A DNA stretch of 64,000 nt from Acidaminobacter sp. JC074 (lineage in GTDB: Bacteria; Bacillota; Clostridia; Peptostreptococcales; Acidaminobacteraceae). The notes under the pieces are model-generated. The model saw nothing but the letters and a program-made list of their open reading frames with translations, had not been told where the DNA came from and ran no database searches. A program made the translations under genes and the position numbers. Below, piece by piece: positions 16,760 through 25,599 of this stretch. Numbering within the stretch: position 1 is the first letter of the stretch; every line of letters begins with the position of its first letter. The stretch covers positions 1-64,000 of the forward strand of contig NZ_VANV01000016.1 in the NCBI RefSeq assembly GCF_022496765.1, given 5' to 3'.

Positions 16760-17962
16760 TTATGGATGCCTTAGTTTTCTAAGCTTCAGGTAATATACTG
16801 TATAGGACACAATTATCATGGCTATTATGAAGTATATATAGTACAAATAATTCGGCTCAGATATATGTAAGAAGCTATTCTTTATCCATGTTAAAGTGTG
16901 GTAAATTGGTGATAATGAAACCACCTTTATGATGTCTTTTGAAAGAAGCTCCGTTGACCAGAATGCACCACCTAACATGCCAAGAACAAATAGAATGGGT
17001 GCGATTATTCCCTGGTATCTAGATTTGCTTTGCAAAATACATGTTAGAAGAATAACCAGTTGACTTAAAAACACGGTATGTAGACTTAAGCTGATGATGA
17101 TGGTCATAACTGCATTTATATCTTTAATCTTTAGGCCTATGATTAGAATCAAGACCTGTACAATGATAATCATAAAAGCAGAAAGTACAATTGATAGTGT
17201 ATCTGCTAGATACATCTCTACTGGTTTTATCCTGGCTATAAGCAGTCTTTTCTTTGACTGCCAACCATTCATCAGATGACCATTTGCAAAGAGAATAACA
17301 AAGGAAAATACAACCAATGTATAACCGATTGTTGTATTGACGGTTAATACCTCTGTGATGTTGATGTCCTGATTGATTTGTTTGTTGGGCGCCTGTAAAG
17401 TACTTATAATGGGCATCTGGAAAAAAGATTCCTCAACAAGCTTTTCTCCTATGATTCTTGTCTTGTTAAACATGTCCTCATAGCCGTGAGATGCTTCATA
17501 CTTTTTAGACTGATTGGCTGCCTTATAGATCGAAATGGGCATCATCAAGTCACTGGCAACAATATCTGAAAGTGCTGGACCTATATTACTTTTATCAAGA
17601 TAGACCAGATCAATGACACCTTCGTAGTCTGTCATTTTAATAGCTTGTGAAAAACCGTCTTTCAGAATGAAAATGGCTTCAATACGATTGTTCTTTAATA
17701 GTTTTTCAGACTCTTCTAGATCATGACTCATGACCTTAAGTGCATCATTTCGATTGAGTGAAGATACGACCTCTTCTGACAATATAGATTGATCTTGATC
17801 GATAAGACCGATGGGAATCTTATCGATATCATCATAATTGGTAAAGAGAAGTGAGAAAAAAACAAAAAAGATAATCGGGAATAGTATAGATAGTACGACC
17901 AATGCTCTCTTTTGAAAAAACAAGATCATGTTGTGTTTGGTCAACAATATTATTTTTCCCAT
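16760..17962 (-). CDS. ABC-2 type transporter permease
   Basis: One N-terminal membrane segment (about 20-42), a long external loop of about 170 residues, and five or six C-terminal segments give the ABC-2 exporter permease layout. It shares this with the 402-residue product of the overlapping upstream gene, so the two probably form a heterodimer. No ATPase gene lies in the operon; it must be supplied elsewhere or the unit is incomplete. The substrate is unknown. The ATG follows AAGGAG inside the 3' end of the upstream gene. Confidence 0.8.
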   Translation of the reverse strand: MGKIILLTKHNMILFFQKRALVVLSILFPIIFFVFFSLLFTNYDDIDKIPIGLIDQDQSILSEEVVSSLNRNDALKVMSHDLEESEKLLKNNRIEAIFILKDGFSQAIKMTDYEGVIDLVYLDKSNIGPALSDIVASDLMMPISIYKAANQSKKYEASHGYEDMFNKTRIIGEKLVEESFFQMPIISTLQAPNKQINQDINITEVLTVNTTIGYTLVVFSFVILFANGHLMNGWQSKKRLLIARIKPVEMYLADTLSIVLSAFMIIIVQVLILIIGLKIKDINAVMTIIISLSLHTVFLSQLVILLTCILQSKSRYQGIIAPILFVLGMLGGAFWSTELLSKDIIKVVSLSPIYHTLTWIKNSFLHISEPNYLYYIYFIIAMIIVSYTVYYLKLRKLRHP

Positions 17963-19158
17963 AAATGTCTCCTTTTAATCAAATATCCTTGTAGAATACT
18001 TAAAATAATGATAATACATGCCATTAGTAAAAAGACTTGCCATAATGAACTTGAAAGATAATTCTGATCAAGTTCAAGGGCATACTTGAGCACCCAGTAG
18101 TTTGGTGTCAAACTTGAAATGTCCTGGATGAAGCTTGGCATGATTTGAATTGGGATAAACTGTCCACCAATAATACCCAATGTTAAGGTGATCATAGTTG
18201 TCATCAGTGCATTGATATTGTATCTATGAAACAAAATACCAAGCAGAAGTGAGATGGATACAAACAACAAGATACAAAGTAAAAAGAGAACAAGTATCAT
18301 TAAAAAGTTAATCAAAGTCATAGATCTTATAGCAAATAAAATGACAAGTACCGGTATAAGTAAAATTGCAATATTCAGTGACAAGACCAAGGTCTTGCTC
18401 AGGGTGAATTTAAAAAGGGACTGGCCAGTACTTAGATATCTGAGTAAGCTACCGTTATGAATTTCATCGTTATAAATGTTAGAACCTGACGAGGCTATAA
18501 AAATAATGACAAGTATCATAATAGAGTATGAAAAGTAAATAAGAGCACTTGCCACTGGATAGGTATCTAGTGGCTTCATTGAAAAAATACTGTGTCTGTT
18601 AAGAGCATTCATTACCATGTTAAGGGAGAAGCGCTCATTGATTTCTAATCTTTCTTCTCTTGGCATACCTTCATTTTTTAAGGCATTGTAATGGGCATAA
18701 ATGCCGACATCCACAGATTTGATAAATGTCGAATAAGACGACATGATATTTTCGAGTACCGTGTTTTGGAGTGGAAAGTTCGGATTGAGTTTCATTTCTA
18801 TTGGAATGTTCTCAAAGGCGTACAAGGAGTCTGAAAAAGCCTCTGGCAAATAGACAATGGCGCTTAACTCATTACGATTGTATAAAGTCATCAATTCCTC
18901 TTCGCTTCCAACTTCCATCACAAAAAGACCTGAGAAGGCCTCATTTTGTTTAAAATTATCTATAAGCATGGCTGTTATAAAACTTTGTTCTCTATCAACA
19001 ACACCAACATGGACTTGATCCAGTAAGCGCCTTTCTTCCATGTAGTCTTTAAACATGGTTGAAAAGGCAAAAAAGATGAGTAGAGAGGTAAGTAAAGTTA
19101 TTATAATGCGTTTATAATTGATGATGAGTTGTATGTCTTTTCTGATTAAGTATTTCAT
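17950..19158 (-). CDS. ABC-2 type transporter permease
   Basis: This is the first gene of the operon. It has an N-terminal membrane segment (about 17-36), a large external loop (about 40-210) and a C-terminal bundle of hydrophobic segments, the usual layout of the ABC-2 membrane family. It overlaps the next permease gene by 13 bases, which suggests translational coupling and a fixed subunit ratio. The start follows GAGGATT. The upstream region is shared with a divergent small membrane-protein gene. No nucleotide-binding protein is encoded nearby. Confidence 0.8.
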   Translation of the reverse strand: MKYLIRKDIQLIINYKRIIITLLTSLLIFFAFSTMFKDYMEERRLLDQVHVGVVDREQSFITAMLIDNFKQNEAFSGLFVMEVGSEEELMTLYNRNELSAIVYLPEAFSDSLYAFENIPIEMKLNPNFPLQNTVLENIMSSYSTFIKSVDVGIYAHYNALKNEGMPREERLEINERFSLNMVMNALNRHSIFSMKPLDTYPVASALIYFSYSIMILVIIFIASSGSNIYNDEIHNGSLLRYLSTGQSLFKFTLSKTLVLSLNIAILLIPVLVILFAIRSMTLINFLMILVLFLLCILLFVSISLLLGILFHRYNINALMTTMITLTLGIIGGQFIPIQIMPSFIQDISSLTPNYWVLKYALELDQNYLSSSLWQVFLLMACIIIILSILQGYLIKRRHLWEK

Positions 19159-19280
19159 ATAATCCTCACTTTACCTATTATTTTAACATACTCTAAGATT
19201 ATAGTTTTATTAAAAAAGCAAGTTTTCTAACAAATGGTCCAAAAAATCATGTATGATAAAGTCAGAAAAGGAGAATGTGT

Positions 19281-19544
19281 ATGGTATTTAGAACAAACGG
19301 AGCTACGGGCTGGTTATTTTTATTCATATTTATACTTTTAGTATTTTCAATATTTAGATTTGCAGGTTGGGTGGTATTCTCTACACCAGTGGGTATAGCC
19401 TTGGTTGGATATATTGCTTACCGTTATATAAAAGGAAGATTAAATAAACCAGAAGTCGACAGTCATGACCATTATGAACCAGAATTTAAGTCTAACGAGT
19501 CAGTCGTAGATGTAGAATTCGAAGAAGTAAAAATGGATGAATAA
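19281..19544 (+). CDS. small membrane protein of unknown function
   Basis: This 87-residue protein has two closely spaced hydrophobic segments (about 12-50) followed by a charged, acidic cytoplasmic tail. I recognise no family. The ATG at 19281 has AAAGGAG seven bases upstream; an in-frame ATG at 19275 is too close. It is monocistronic and divergent from the ABC-2 operon. Confidence 0.6.
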   Translation: MVFRTNGATGWLFLFIFILLVFSIFRFAGWVVFSTPVGIALVGYIAYRYIKGRLNKPEVDSHDHYEPEFKSNESVVDVEFEEVKMDE

Positions 19545-19550
19545 AATGAA

Positions 19551-19588
19551 AAAAACACCTACAAAATTATCTTGTATGTGTTTTTTTA
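19551..19588 (+). terminator. intrinsic terminator of the small membrane-protein gene
   Basis: AAAACACCTACAA pairs imperfectly with TTGTATGTGTTTT and is followed by T residues. Confidence 0.7.
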
Positions 19589-19637
19589 CTTTATTTAAGG
19601 GTATAATACACTTGTATTGAACTGACAGGAGAAATGT

Positions 19638-21179
19638 ATGGTATTATTTAGTGACGATAAGATAGAGTTTTTTGAAGAATTTGTCGAAGAAACAGAACAT
19701 AGCAAAGGTTCATGGAAAGTCCTAATTGTTGATGATGAGAAAATTGTTCACGAATCCACTAAAATGGTTTTAAGTGATTTTGTTTATCAGGACAGAGGAT
19801 TAGATTTCCTGTGCGCTTATAATGCAGAGGAAGCCAAAACGCTATTAAAGGAACACGAAGATATTGCAGTTGTTTTATTGGATGTTGTTATGGAAAAAGA
19901 TGACTCAGGCCTTCAGCTGGTTAAGTATATTCGTGATGAAATTAAGAATAAGTTTATTAGAATCATTTTAAGAACAGGTCAGCCTGGTCAAGCACCAGAA
20001 GAAGAAGTTGTTATCAACTACGATATTAATGACTATAAAATGAAAACGGAGTTGACTTTACAGAAACTTTTGACAACCGTTGTATCTGCTTTAAGATCTT
20101 ATGCCAATATCATGGACTTAGAGATGAACAGACGAGGTTTAGAGAGCATCTTAAGGGTGGAAAATGAACTCTATGAGTTACATGATATGAGTGTTTTTGC
20201 CAATCTCTTACTTGTAAAGGTAAGAGACCTTTATAAAATCAGTGGTGACTCTTTCTATTTAAGAGTTGAATACGATGAGGCAAAAGTAAAACATATGCGT
20301 GTCATTGCTGGTACAGGTAAATATGAACAGTATATCGGTTCTGAATTACCGAGTGAAGCATACAGTGAAATGGCATACATGTTTGATGAGATTGGTTCAT
20401 CTAACGGGTCATACAGTTCAGAAAACGAGTTTCTCTTGCTTTATAAGTCATTAAATATTTTTGAAAATTATATTTACTTTGATGATATTAAACATCTCGA
20501 TGCCATAGAAAACAAGTTGTTTAAAGTACTCTTATCCAACTTATCAGTGGCAGTTGATAATATTTCATTAAATGAGAAGCTGGTCCATACTCAGTCTGAA
20601 CTGATTAACAGACTTTCTGAAGTTATAGAGGCTAGGTCTGAAGAAACTGCAAGTCATGTGGAAAGAGTTTCTAAGATTGCTTACATGCTGGCTCAAAAGA
20701 TAGGTCTTAATGATACGGAAGCCAATTTACTTAAAACCATTGCACCACTACATGATGTTGGGAAAATCGGTATTCCAGAATCTATTTTAAATAAGCCAGG
20801 CAAATTAACAGATGAAGAGTTCGCAGTTATGAAAAACCATGCCCTTATAGGTTATAGAATCTTGAAAGGCAGTGGACTGGAACTGTTAGAAGCAGGTGCA
20901 CTTGTTGCCAAAGAGCATCATGAATACTGGAATGGAAAGGGATATCCTTACGGACTGGCTGGTGAAGAGATTCATATTTATGGTAGAATCACCATCATCG
21001 CCGATGTATTTGATGCACTCAGTCATGACAGGGTTTATAAAAAGGCATGGCCATTTGAGCAGGTTATGGATTTTATGAAGGAACAAAGTGGTAAAATGTT
21101 TGATCCTACATTGATTCAGGTTCTCTTTGACTATGAAGATGAAATTAGACAAGTTTATCACAATGATGCGGTTAATTAA
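19638..21179 (+). CDS. response regulator with REC, DUF3369 and HD-GYP domains
   Basis: A receiver domain (about 27-150; acidic pair D32-D33, phosphoacceptor D82 in LLDVVM) is followed by a DUF3369-like sensor domain (about 165-320) and an HD-GYP domain with LHDVGKIGIP and EHHEYWNGKGYP. This known architecture couples phosphorylation to cyclic-di-GMP hydrolysis. No histidine kinase is adjacent. The start follows CAGGAG. The stop codon lies inside the terminator hairpin. With the protein at 2903 it is the second HD-GYP protein of the window. Confidence 0.9.
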   Translation: MVLFSDDKIEFFEEFVEETEHSKGSWKVLIVDDEKIVHESTKMVLSDFVYQDRGLDFLCAYNAEEAKTLLKEHEDIAVVLLDVVMEKDDSGLQLVKYIRDEIKNKFIRIILRTGQPGQAPEEEVVINYDINDYKMKTELTLQKLLTTVVSALRSYANIMDLEMNRRGLESILRVENELYELHDMSVFANLLLVKVRDLYKISGDSFYLRVEYDEAKVKHMRVIAGTGKYEQYIGSELPSEAYSEMAYMFDEIGSSNGSYSSENEFLLLYKSLNIFENYIYFDDIKHLDAIENKLFKVLLSNLSVAVDNISLNEKLVHTQSELINRLSEVIEARSEETASHVERVSKIAYMLAQKIGLNDTEANLLKTIAPLHDVGKIGIPESILNKPGKLTDEEFAVMKNHALIGYRILKGSGLELLEAGALVAKEHHEYWNGKGYPYGLAGEEIHIYGRITIIADVFDALSHDRVYKKAWPFEQVMDFMKEQSGKMFDPTLIQVLFDYEDEIRQVYHNDAVN

Positions 21180-21192
21180 CCGCATTTTTTTT
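21166..21192 (+). terminator. intrinsic terminator overlapping the stop codon
   Basis: ATGCGGTT and AACCGCAT form a perfect hairpin with loop AATT, followed by seven T residues. Confidence 0.85.
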
Positions 21193-21244
21193 CGTTTTAA
21201 AGACAGTTTTTAAATAGTATGGTATATTTATTTTGAGGTGAATC

Positions 21245-22048
21245 ATGAAAATATATGTAAATGAAAAAGCAGTTGAAATAAATAAGACCTCTTTATTTGA
21301 AATAAAAGAGGCATATTATCCTCAAGCAGATATTATGATTTATAATGGTTTTCCTGTTAAGGAGGATTTAGAATTGAAAGAAGGAGACCATCTTTTCTTT
21401 ATTACTAGAGGTGTATTGCCTTCCAAAGAATCATTTGAAGAAGCCTTGGTATCAAGACATACACCAGGCGTTCATGAAAAAGTCAAATCATCTAGAGTTG
21501 CCATTGCTGGCTTGGGAGGCCTTGGTTCTAACATAGCCATTATGCTTGCAAGAATTGGTGTAGGTTATTTGAAGTTGATTGATTTTGATGTTGTAGAACC
21601 TAGTAATCTCAACAGACAACAGTATTTCATACACCACCTGGGCATGAAGAAAACAGAAGCTATAGAGATGATTCTAAAAGACGTTAATCCTTTTATTGAG
21701 GTTGAGGTCGTGGATTGTTATGTTAAAGCGGAAAATGTTAAATCATTGTTTAAAGATGTGGATATTGTTGTAGAGGCTTTTGATGGAGCAGAAAATAAGG
21801 CCATGCTTATTAATGAGGTCTTATCAAGCTTTCCTGATAAGTACATGGTTGCTGCTTCTGGCCTTGCAGGTTATTTTTCAAACAATACCATTGTGACAAA
21901 AAGAATTACAGATAAGTTTTACTTGGTAGGTGATGATGTATCAGAAGCAAAACCAGGTTCTGGTTTAATGGCTCCTAGAGCAAGTCTTGCTGCGTCTCAT
22001 CAAGCCAATACTGTGCTTAGAATTATTATGGAGGCCTATGAGGTATGA
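21245..22048 (+). CDS. ThiF-family adenylyltransferase with N-terminal ThiS-like domain
   Basis: The first 65 residues look like a ubiquitin-like ThiS domain without the C-terminal Gly-Gly. The rest is an E1-like fold with GLGGLGSNIA near residue 89, the D-F-D-V-V-E-P loop and NLNRQQ. Such proteins adenylate the C-terminus of a sulfur carrier. No CxxC zinc motifs are visible. No thiamine genes are nearby; instead the next gene (capA-like) overlaps by four bases. The target carrier protein is therefore unknown. Confidence 0.85.
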   Translation: MKIYVNEKAVEINKTSLFEIKEAYYPQADIMIYNGFPVKEDLELKEGDHLFFITRGVLPSKESFEEALVSRHTPGVHEKVKSSRVAIAGLGGLGSNIAIMLARIGVGYLKLIDFDVVEPSNLNRQQYFIHHLGMKKTEAIEMILKDVNPFIEVEVVDCYVKAENVKSLFKDVDIVVEAFDGAENKAMLINEVLSSFPDKYMVAASGLAGYFSNNTIVTKRITDKFYLVGDDVSEAKPGSGLMAPRASLAASHQANTVLRIIMEAYEV

Positions 22049-23307
22049 GAAAGATCCTGGTAATTGTCATAGCTTTTGCTCTAATAGGTTTGACTTTTTT
22101 TGTAACAGCTGAGAGAGAAGACTATAGGGAGGCAAGACTCCTAGAAAGGCCTTTTGTAGGCCCAACAGTATATGATTTTAAGTCAGAGACTTACCATGCT
22201 TTTGATGACACCATGAAGAAAGAATACGAGTACAAGGTGAGTGTACTTTCAGTTGGGGACATTATGGCCCACACCATTCAATTTGAAGCAGCAAGAACAG
22301 ATGATGGTTATGACTTTTATCCTCAGTTTAGCGAAATCGCTGAAGTTATTTCAGAAAGAGATTTTGCTATCGCCAATCTTGAAACGGTCTTTGCAGGTGA
22401 GGATAGAAGATACAGTGGCAAGAATATGATCTTTAATGCGCCAGACCAGCTGGGTGAATCAATAAAAAAAGCTGGCTTTGATATTGTGACGACCGCCAAT
22501 AATCATTCGCTGGATAGAGGCTTTCAAGGGATTCAAAGAACCATTGAAACTTTAGATCAAATTGGCCTTTTACATACTGGGACCTATGCTAGTGATGAAA
22601 GAGATATTCTGACTTTTGAAAAAGACGGCATATCATTTGCTTTACTGTCCTACTCATATTCAACAAATGGCTGGCCTATTCCAAGTGAAAAGCCTGACTC
22701 AATCAACATGATGGAAAAGGATTTGATCATCAGTGATATTAAAAGAGCTAAAGCACTAGGTGTAGACTTTATTATGGTGGCCAATCACTGGGGCCTTGAA
22801 TATCATTTGAATGAAAATCACCATCAAAGGGATTTAGCTCAGGCCTTGTTTTATGCTGGGGCAGATATTATACTGGGGACCCATCCCCATGTCCTTCAAC
22901 CCTTTGATCATAAACGGATGATAGATGAATCAGGTCTTGAAAAAGATAAGTTCATTATTTATTCTCAAGGCAACTTTGTATCTGGACAAAGAACTTATCC
23001 AAAGCAAATTGGTATGTACATAGACTTTGAGTTCACAAGAAAAGGTTCAAATAAACCTTATGTCAGTCAGATTGCTGTTATGCCCACCTTTGTTGAGGCT
23101 AACTATAAAAATAGTCAACGTTTTATGAGAGTCCTTGATACCAACAAGGCCTGTAGAGAATTTGAATCAGGAGACTTGGATATTTCACAGGCCCTATACA
23201 ATGAACTTTTGATTCATGAAAAGACCTTTGTAGATCATCTGGCATCAAAAGTAAATTTTAAGCCTTACCTGAATGATAAGAAGGCTTATGTTCTTTATGA
23301 CTATTAA
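22045..23307 (+). CDS. CapA family protein (metallophosphatase fold)
   Basis: An N-terminal membrane anchor (about 4-21) precedes the CapA/PgsA domain: SVGDIMAHTIQF near 70, IANLETVFAG, ANNHSLDRG, ANHWGLEYH and GTHPHVLQPF give the metal-binding pattern of the calcineurin-like fold. Relatives are needed for poly-gamma-glutamate synthesis, but no capB/capC is present, so only the family is certain. The ATG overlaps the stop codon of the ThiF gene (ATGA), so translation is probably coupled. Confidence 0.88.
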   Translation: MRKILVIVIAFALIGLTFFVTAEREDYREARLLERPFVGPTVYDFKSETYHAFDDTMKKEYEYKVSVLSVGDIMAHTIQFEAARTDDGYDFYPQFSEIAEVISERDFAIANLETVFAGEDRRYSGKNMIFNAPDQLGESIKKAGFDIVTTANNHSLDRGFQGIQRTIETLDQIGLLHTGTYASDERDILTFEKDGISFALLSYSYSTNGWPIPSEKPDSINMMEKDLIISDIKRAKALGVDFIMVANHWGLEYHLNENHHQRDLAQALFYAGADIILGTHPHVLQPFDHKRMIDESGLEKDKFIIYSQGNFVSGQRTYPKQIGMYIDFEFTRKGSNKPYVSQIAVMPTFVEANYKNSQRFMRVLDTNKACREFESGDLDISQALYNELLIHEKTFVDHLASKVNFKPYLNDKKAYVLYDY

Positions 23308-23313
23308 AAACAG

Positions 23314-23340
23314 TCCTCTCTTTATGAGAGGATTTTTCTT
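23314..23340 (+). terminator. intrinsic terminator of the thiF-capA pair
   Basis: TCCTCTC pairs with GAGAGGA and is followed by TTTTT. Confidence 0.82.
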
Positions 23341-23387
23341 GTTATATGAGGTGATATCCATTAAAATAAGTAGGAAAGAAGGTAATT

Positions 23388-25250
23388 ATGAACATTTTAA
23401 CGGCAGAACATTTGTCAAAACGATACACAGAACAATACTTATTTGAAGATATAACTTTTGGTATACATGAAGGTGATAGAATCGGTCTAATTGGTGTTAA
23501 TGGGACGGGGAAGTCGACGCTTCTTAAATGTCTCATTGGCCAAGAAGAGCTGGACCAAGGAAAAATCACCATGAGAAGAAACTTAGTGGTAAAATATTTG
23601 CCACAAAATCCTATATATGATGAAGATTCATCGGTACTTGATAATGTTTTAAAGGGCAACCACGAAAAAATAAAGATTTTAAGAGACTATGAAACCATCT
23701 TAGAGAAACTCAATCATTCTGAAGATGTTTCAAAAGAATATCAGACTATTATGGACAAGATGGATAGGGAAAATGTCTGGTCCATAGAATCAGAAGTCAA
23801 AGGTATACTAAAAAAGCTTGGCATACCAAATATACATGCCAAAATGTCTATCCTATCAGGTGGTCAGAAAAGGCGTGTGGCCATAGCAGAAGCTTTGATT
23901 CATGAATCAGATTTACTGATCTTAGATGAGCCTACCAACCACATTGATAATGACATTATTGAGTGGTTAGAAGAAATGCTTAAAAAGCGTAAGGGTGCTC
24001 TTTTAATGATTACCCATGATAGATATTTCTTAGACCGTGTAACAGACAAGATATTTGAAATAGAGAAGGGCAGTCTTCATGTTTATCAAGGCAATTATTC
24101 TAAATACCTAGATGACAAGGCCCAACAGATGATAGACGAGAATGCTCGTCAAAGAAAGCTAAAAGCCCTTTACAATACAGAACTTGAATGGATAAAAAGA
24201 GGCTGTAGAGCCAGAACAACCAAACAGAAGTTTAGGGTTAACAGGTTTGATGATTTAAAGAATGCTGTAAAGACAGAATCAGAAGCTGAAATGAACATTG
24301 ATGTTGCGACAACAAGAATGGGTAAGAAGATTATTGAAATGAAGGATATTTCAAAGTCTTTTGACATGCCTTTAATCAAGGACTTTGAGTATACCCTCTT
24401 AAGAAATGACCGTATTGGCATCATTGGTCCTAATGGTATTGGCAAGTCGACTTTTTTAAAGCTTGTTTCTGGTGACTTACTTCCTGATACAGGTAGTGTA
24501 GATACTGGTGTGACGGTTAAAATAGGTTACTACAAGCAGGAAAATCTCATCTTCAATGAAGACATTAGAGTCATTGATTATATCAAGGATACGGCCGAAT
24601 ATGTTCACACAAGTGGTGGTGAAACATTATCTGCCAGTCAAATGTTGGAGACCTTTTTATTTGACAGCGTCAAGCAGTACGCTTTAATTTCAAAGCTGTC
24701 AGGTGGTGAAAGAAGACGTCTCTATCTTTTGAAAATCTTAATGGAGTCACCGAATATTCTTTTATTAGATGAGCCGACCAATGATTTAGATATCAAAACA
24801 CTGTCTATACTGGAAGACTACATCGATGTCTTTCCTGGAGCTGTTATTGCAGTATCCCATGATAGATATTTCTTAGATAAAATCAGTGAAAAACTTTTTG
24901 TGTTTAAGGGACAAGGTGATGTAGAAGTTCATCCAGGTAACTATACAACTTATACAGAAAATAAACACCGATTTGTAAAGGAAGTAGAAGACAAGGTTGA
25001 GGTTAAAGAAGTCAAGAAAACGGCTAATAAAAAGAAACTGACCTACAGTGAAAAGCTGGAATTAGAATCTATTGATGAGGTCATTGAAAATCTAGAGACT
25101 AAGATTATGTCTGTTGAAGAAGAGATGGAAACGTCAGGCAGTGATTTTGTTAAGCTACAGAATCTCATGAAAGAAAAGGAAGACTTAGAGTCAGAGCTTC
25201 AAGAAAAGTATGACCGATGGGCATATTTAAACGAGAAAGCAGAAGAATGA
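23388..25250 (+). CDS. ABC-F ATPase, Uup-like
   Basis: Two ATPase domains without membrane segments: GVNGTGKST near 37, LSGGQKRR, LDEPTNHID, then GPNGIGKST near 348, LSGGERRR and LDEPTNDLD. The linker has EWIKRGCRARTTKQK, which I associate with the Uup branch, and the last 85 residues form a charged coiled coil like the Uup DNA-binding domain. Uup acts on ribosomes or branched DNA; it is not a drug-resistance type. It overlaps the acylphosphatase gene by four bases. Confidence 0.9.
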   Translation: MNILTAEHLSKRYTEQYLFEDITFGIHEGDRIGLIGVNGTGKSTLLKCLIGQEELDQGKITMRRNLVVKYLPQNPIYDEDSSVLDNVLKGNHEKIKILRDYETILEKLNHSEDVSKEYQTIMDKMDRENVWSIESEVKGILKKLGIPNIHAKMSILSGGQKRRVAIAEALIHESDLLILDEPTNHIDNDIIEWLEEMLKKRKGALLMITHDRYFLDRVTDKIFEIEKGSLHVYQGNYSKYLDDKAQQMIDENARQRKLKALYNTELEWIKRGCRARTTKQKFRVNRFDDLKNAVKTESEAEMNIDVATTRMGKKIIEMKDISKSFDMPLIKDFEYTLLRNDRIGIIGPNGIGKSTFLKLVSGDLLPDTGSVDTGVTVKIGYYKQENLIFNEDIRVIDYIKDTAEYVHTSGGETLSASQMLETFLFDSVKQYALISKLSGGERRRLYLLKILMESPNILLLDEPTNDLDIKTLSILEDYIDVFPGAVIAVSHDRYFLDKISEKLFVFKGQGDVEVHPGNYTTYTENKHRFVKEVEDKVEVKEVKKTANKKKLTYSEKLELESIDEVIENLETKIMSVEEEMETSGSDFVKLQNLMKEKEDLESELQEKYDRWAYLNEKAEE

Positions 25251-25516
25251 TGAAAACATTAAAAATCATAGTACATGGTAAAGTACAGGGTGTAGGTTAC
25301 CGTTATTACACCAAGCTGTATGCAGATGAAATTGGTATAAAAGGGACTGTAAGAAACCTCTCAGATGGGACTGTGGAGGTCTATGCCAGTGGCGACATGA
25401 ATGCTATTCAAACCTTCATTGAAAGTTTGTACAAAGGATCGCCATTTTCTAGAGTTTCTCATCTAGAAAGTCAGGAAATTGGCTTTATAGATCATAAAGA
25501 TTTTGACATTATATAA
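25247..25516 (+). CDS. acylphosphatase
   Basis: It hydrolyses acyl phosphates. GKVQGVGYRYY carries the phosphate-binding loop and catalytic arginine, and GTVRNLSDGTVEVYASG carries the catalytic asparagine. The 89-residue length is normal. The ATG at 25247 overlaps the uup stop codon; ATG at 25250 is an equal alternative, and an upstream in-frame ATG at 25217 would add a non-conserved ten residues. Confidence 0.93.
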   Translation: MMKTLKIIVHGKVQGVGYRYYTKLYADEIGIKGTVRNLSDGTVEVYASGDMNAIQTFIESLYKGSPFSRVSHLESQEIGFIDHKDFDII

Positions 25517-25517
25517 G

Positions 25518-25545
25518 AAGATACTTTTTGGGTATCTTTTTATTT
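25518..25545 (+). terminator. intrinsic terminator of uup-acylphosphatase
   Basis: AAGATAC pairs with GTATCTT and is followed by T-rich sequence. Confidence 0.75.
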
Positions 25546-25599
25546 TTTTTATACTTTTTAAAGAATATAATGCTATAATGGCGTTAACGGAGGATTTCT

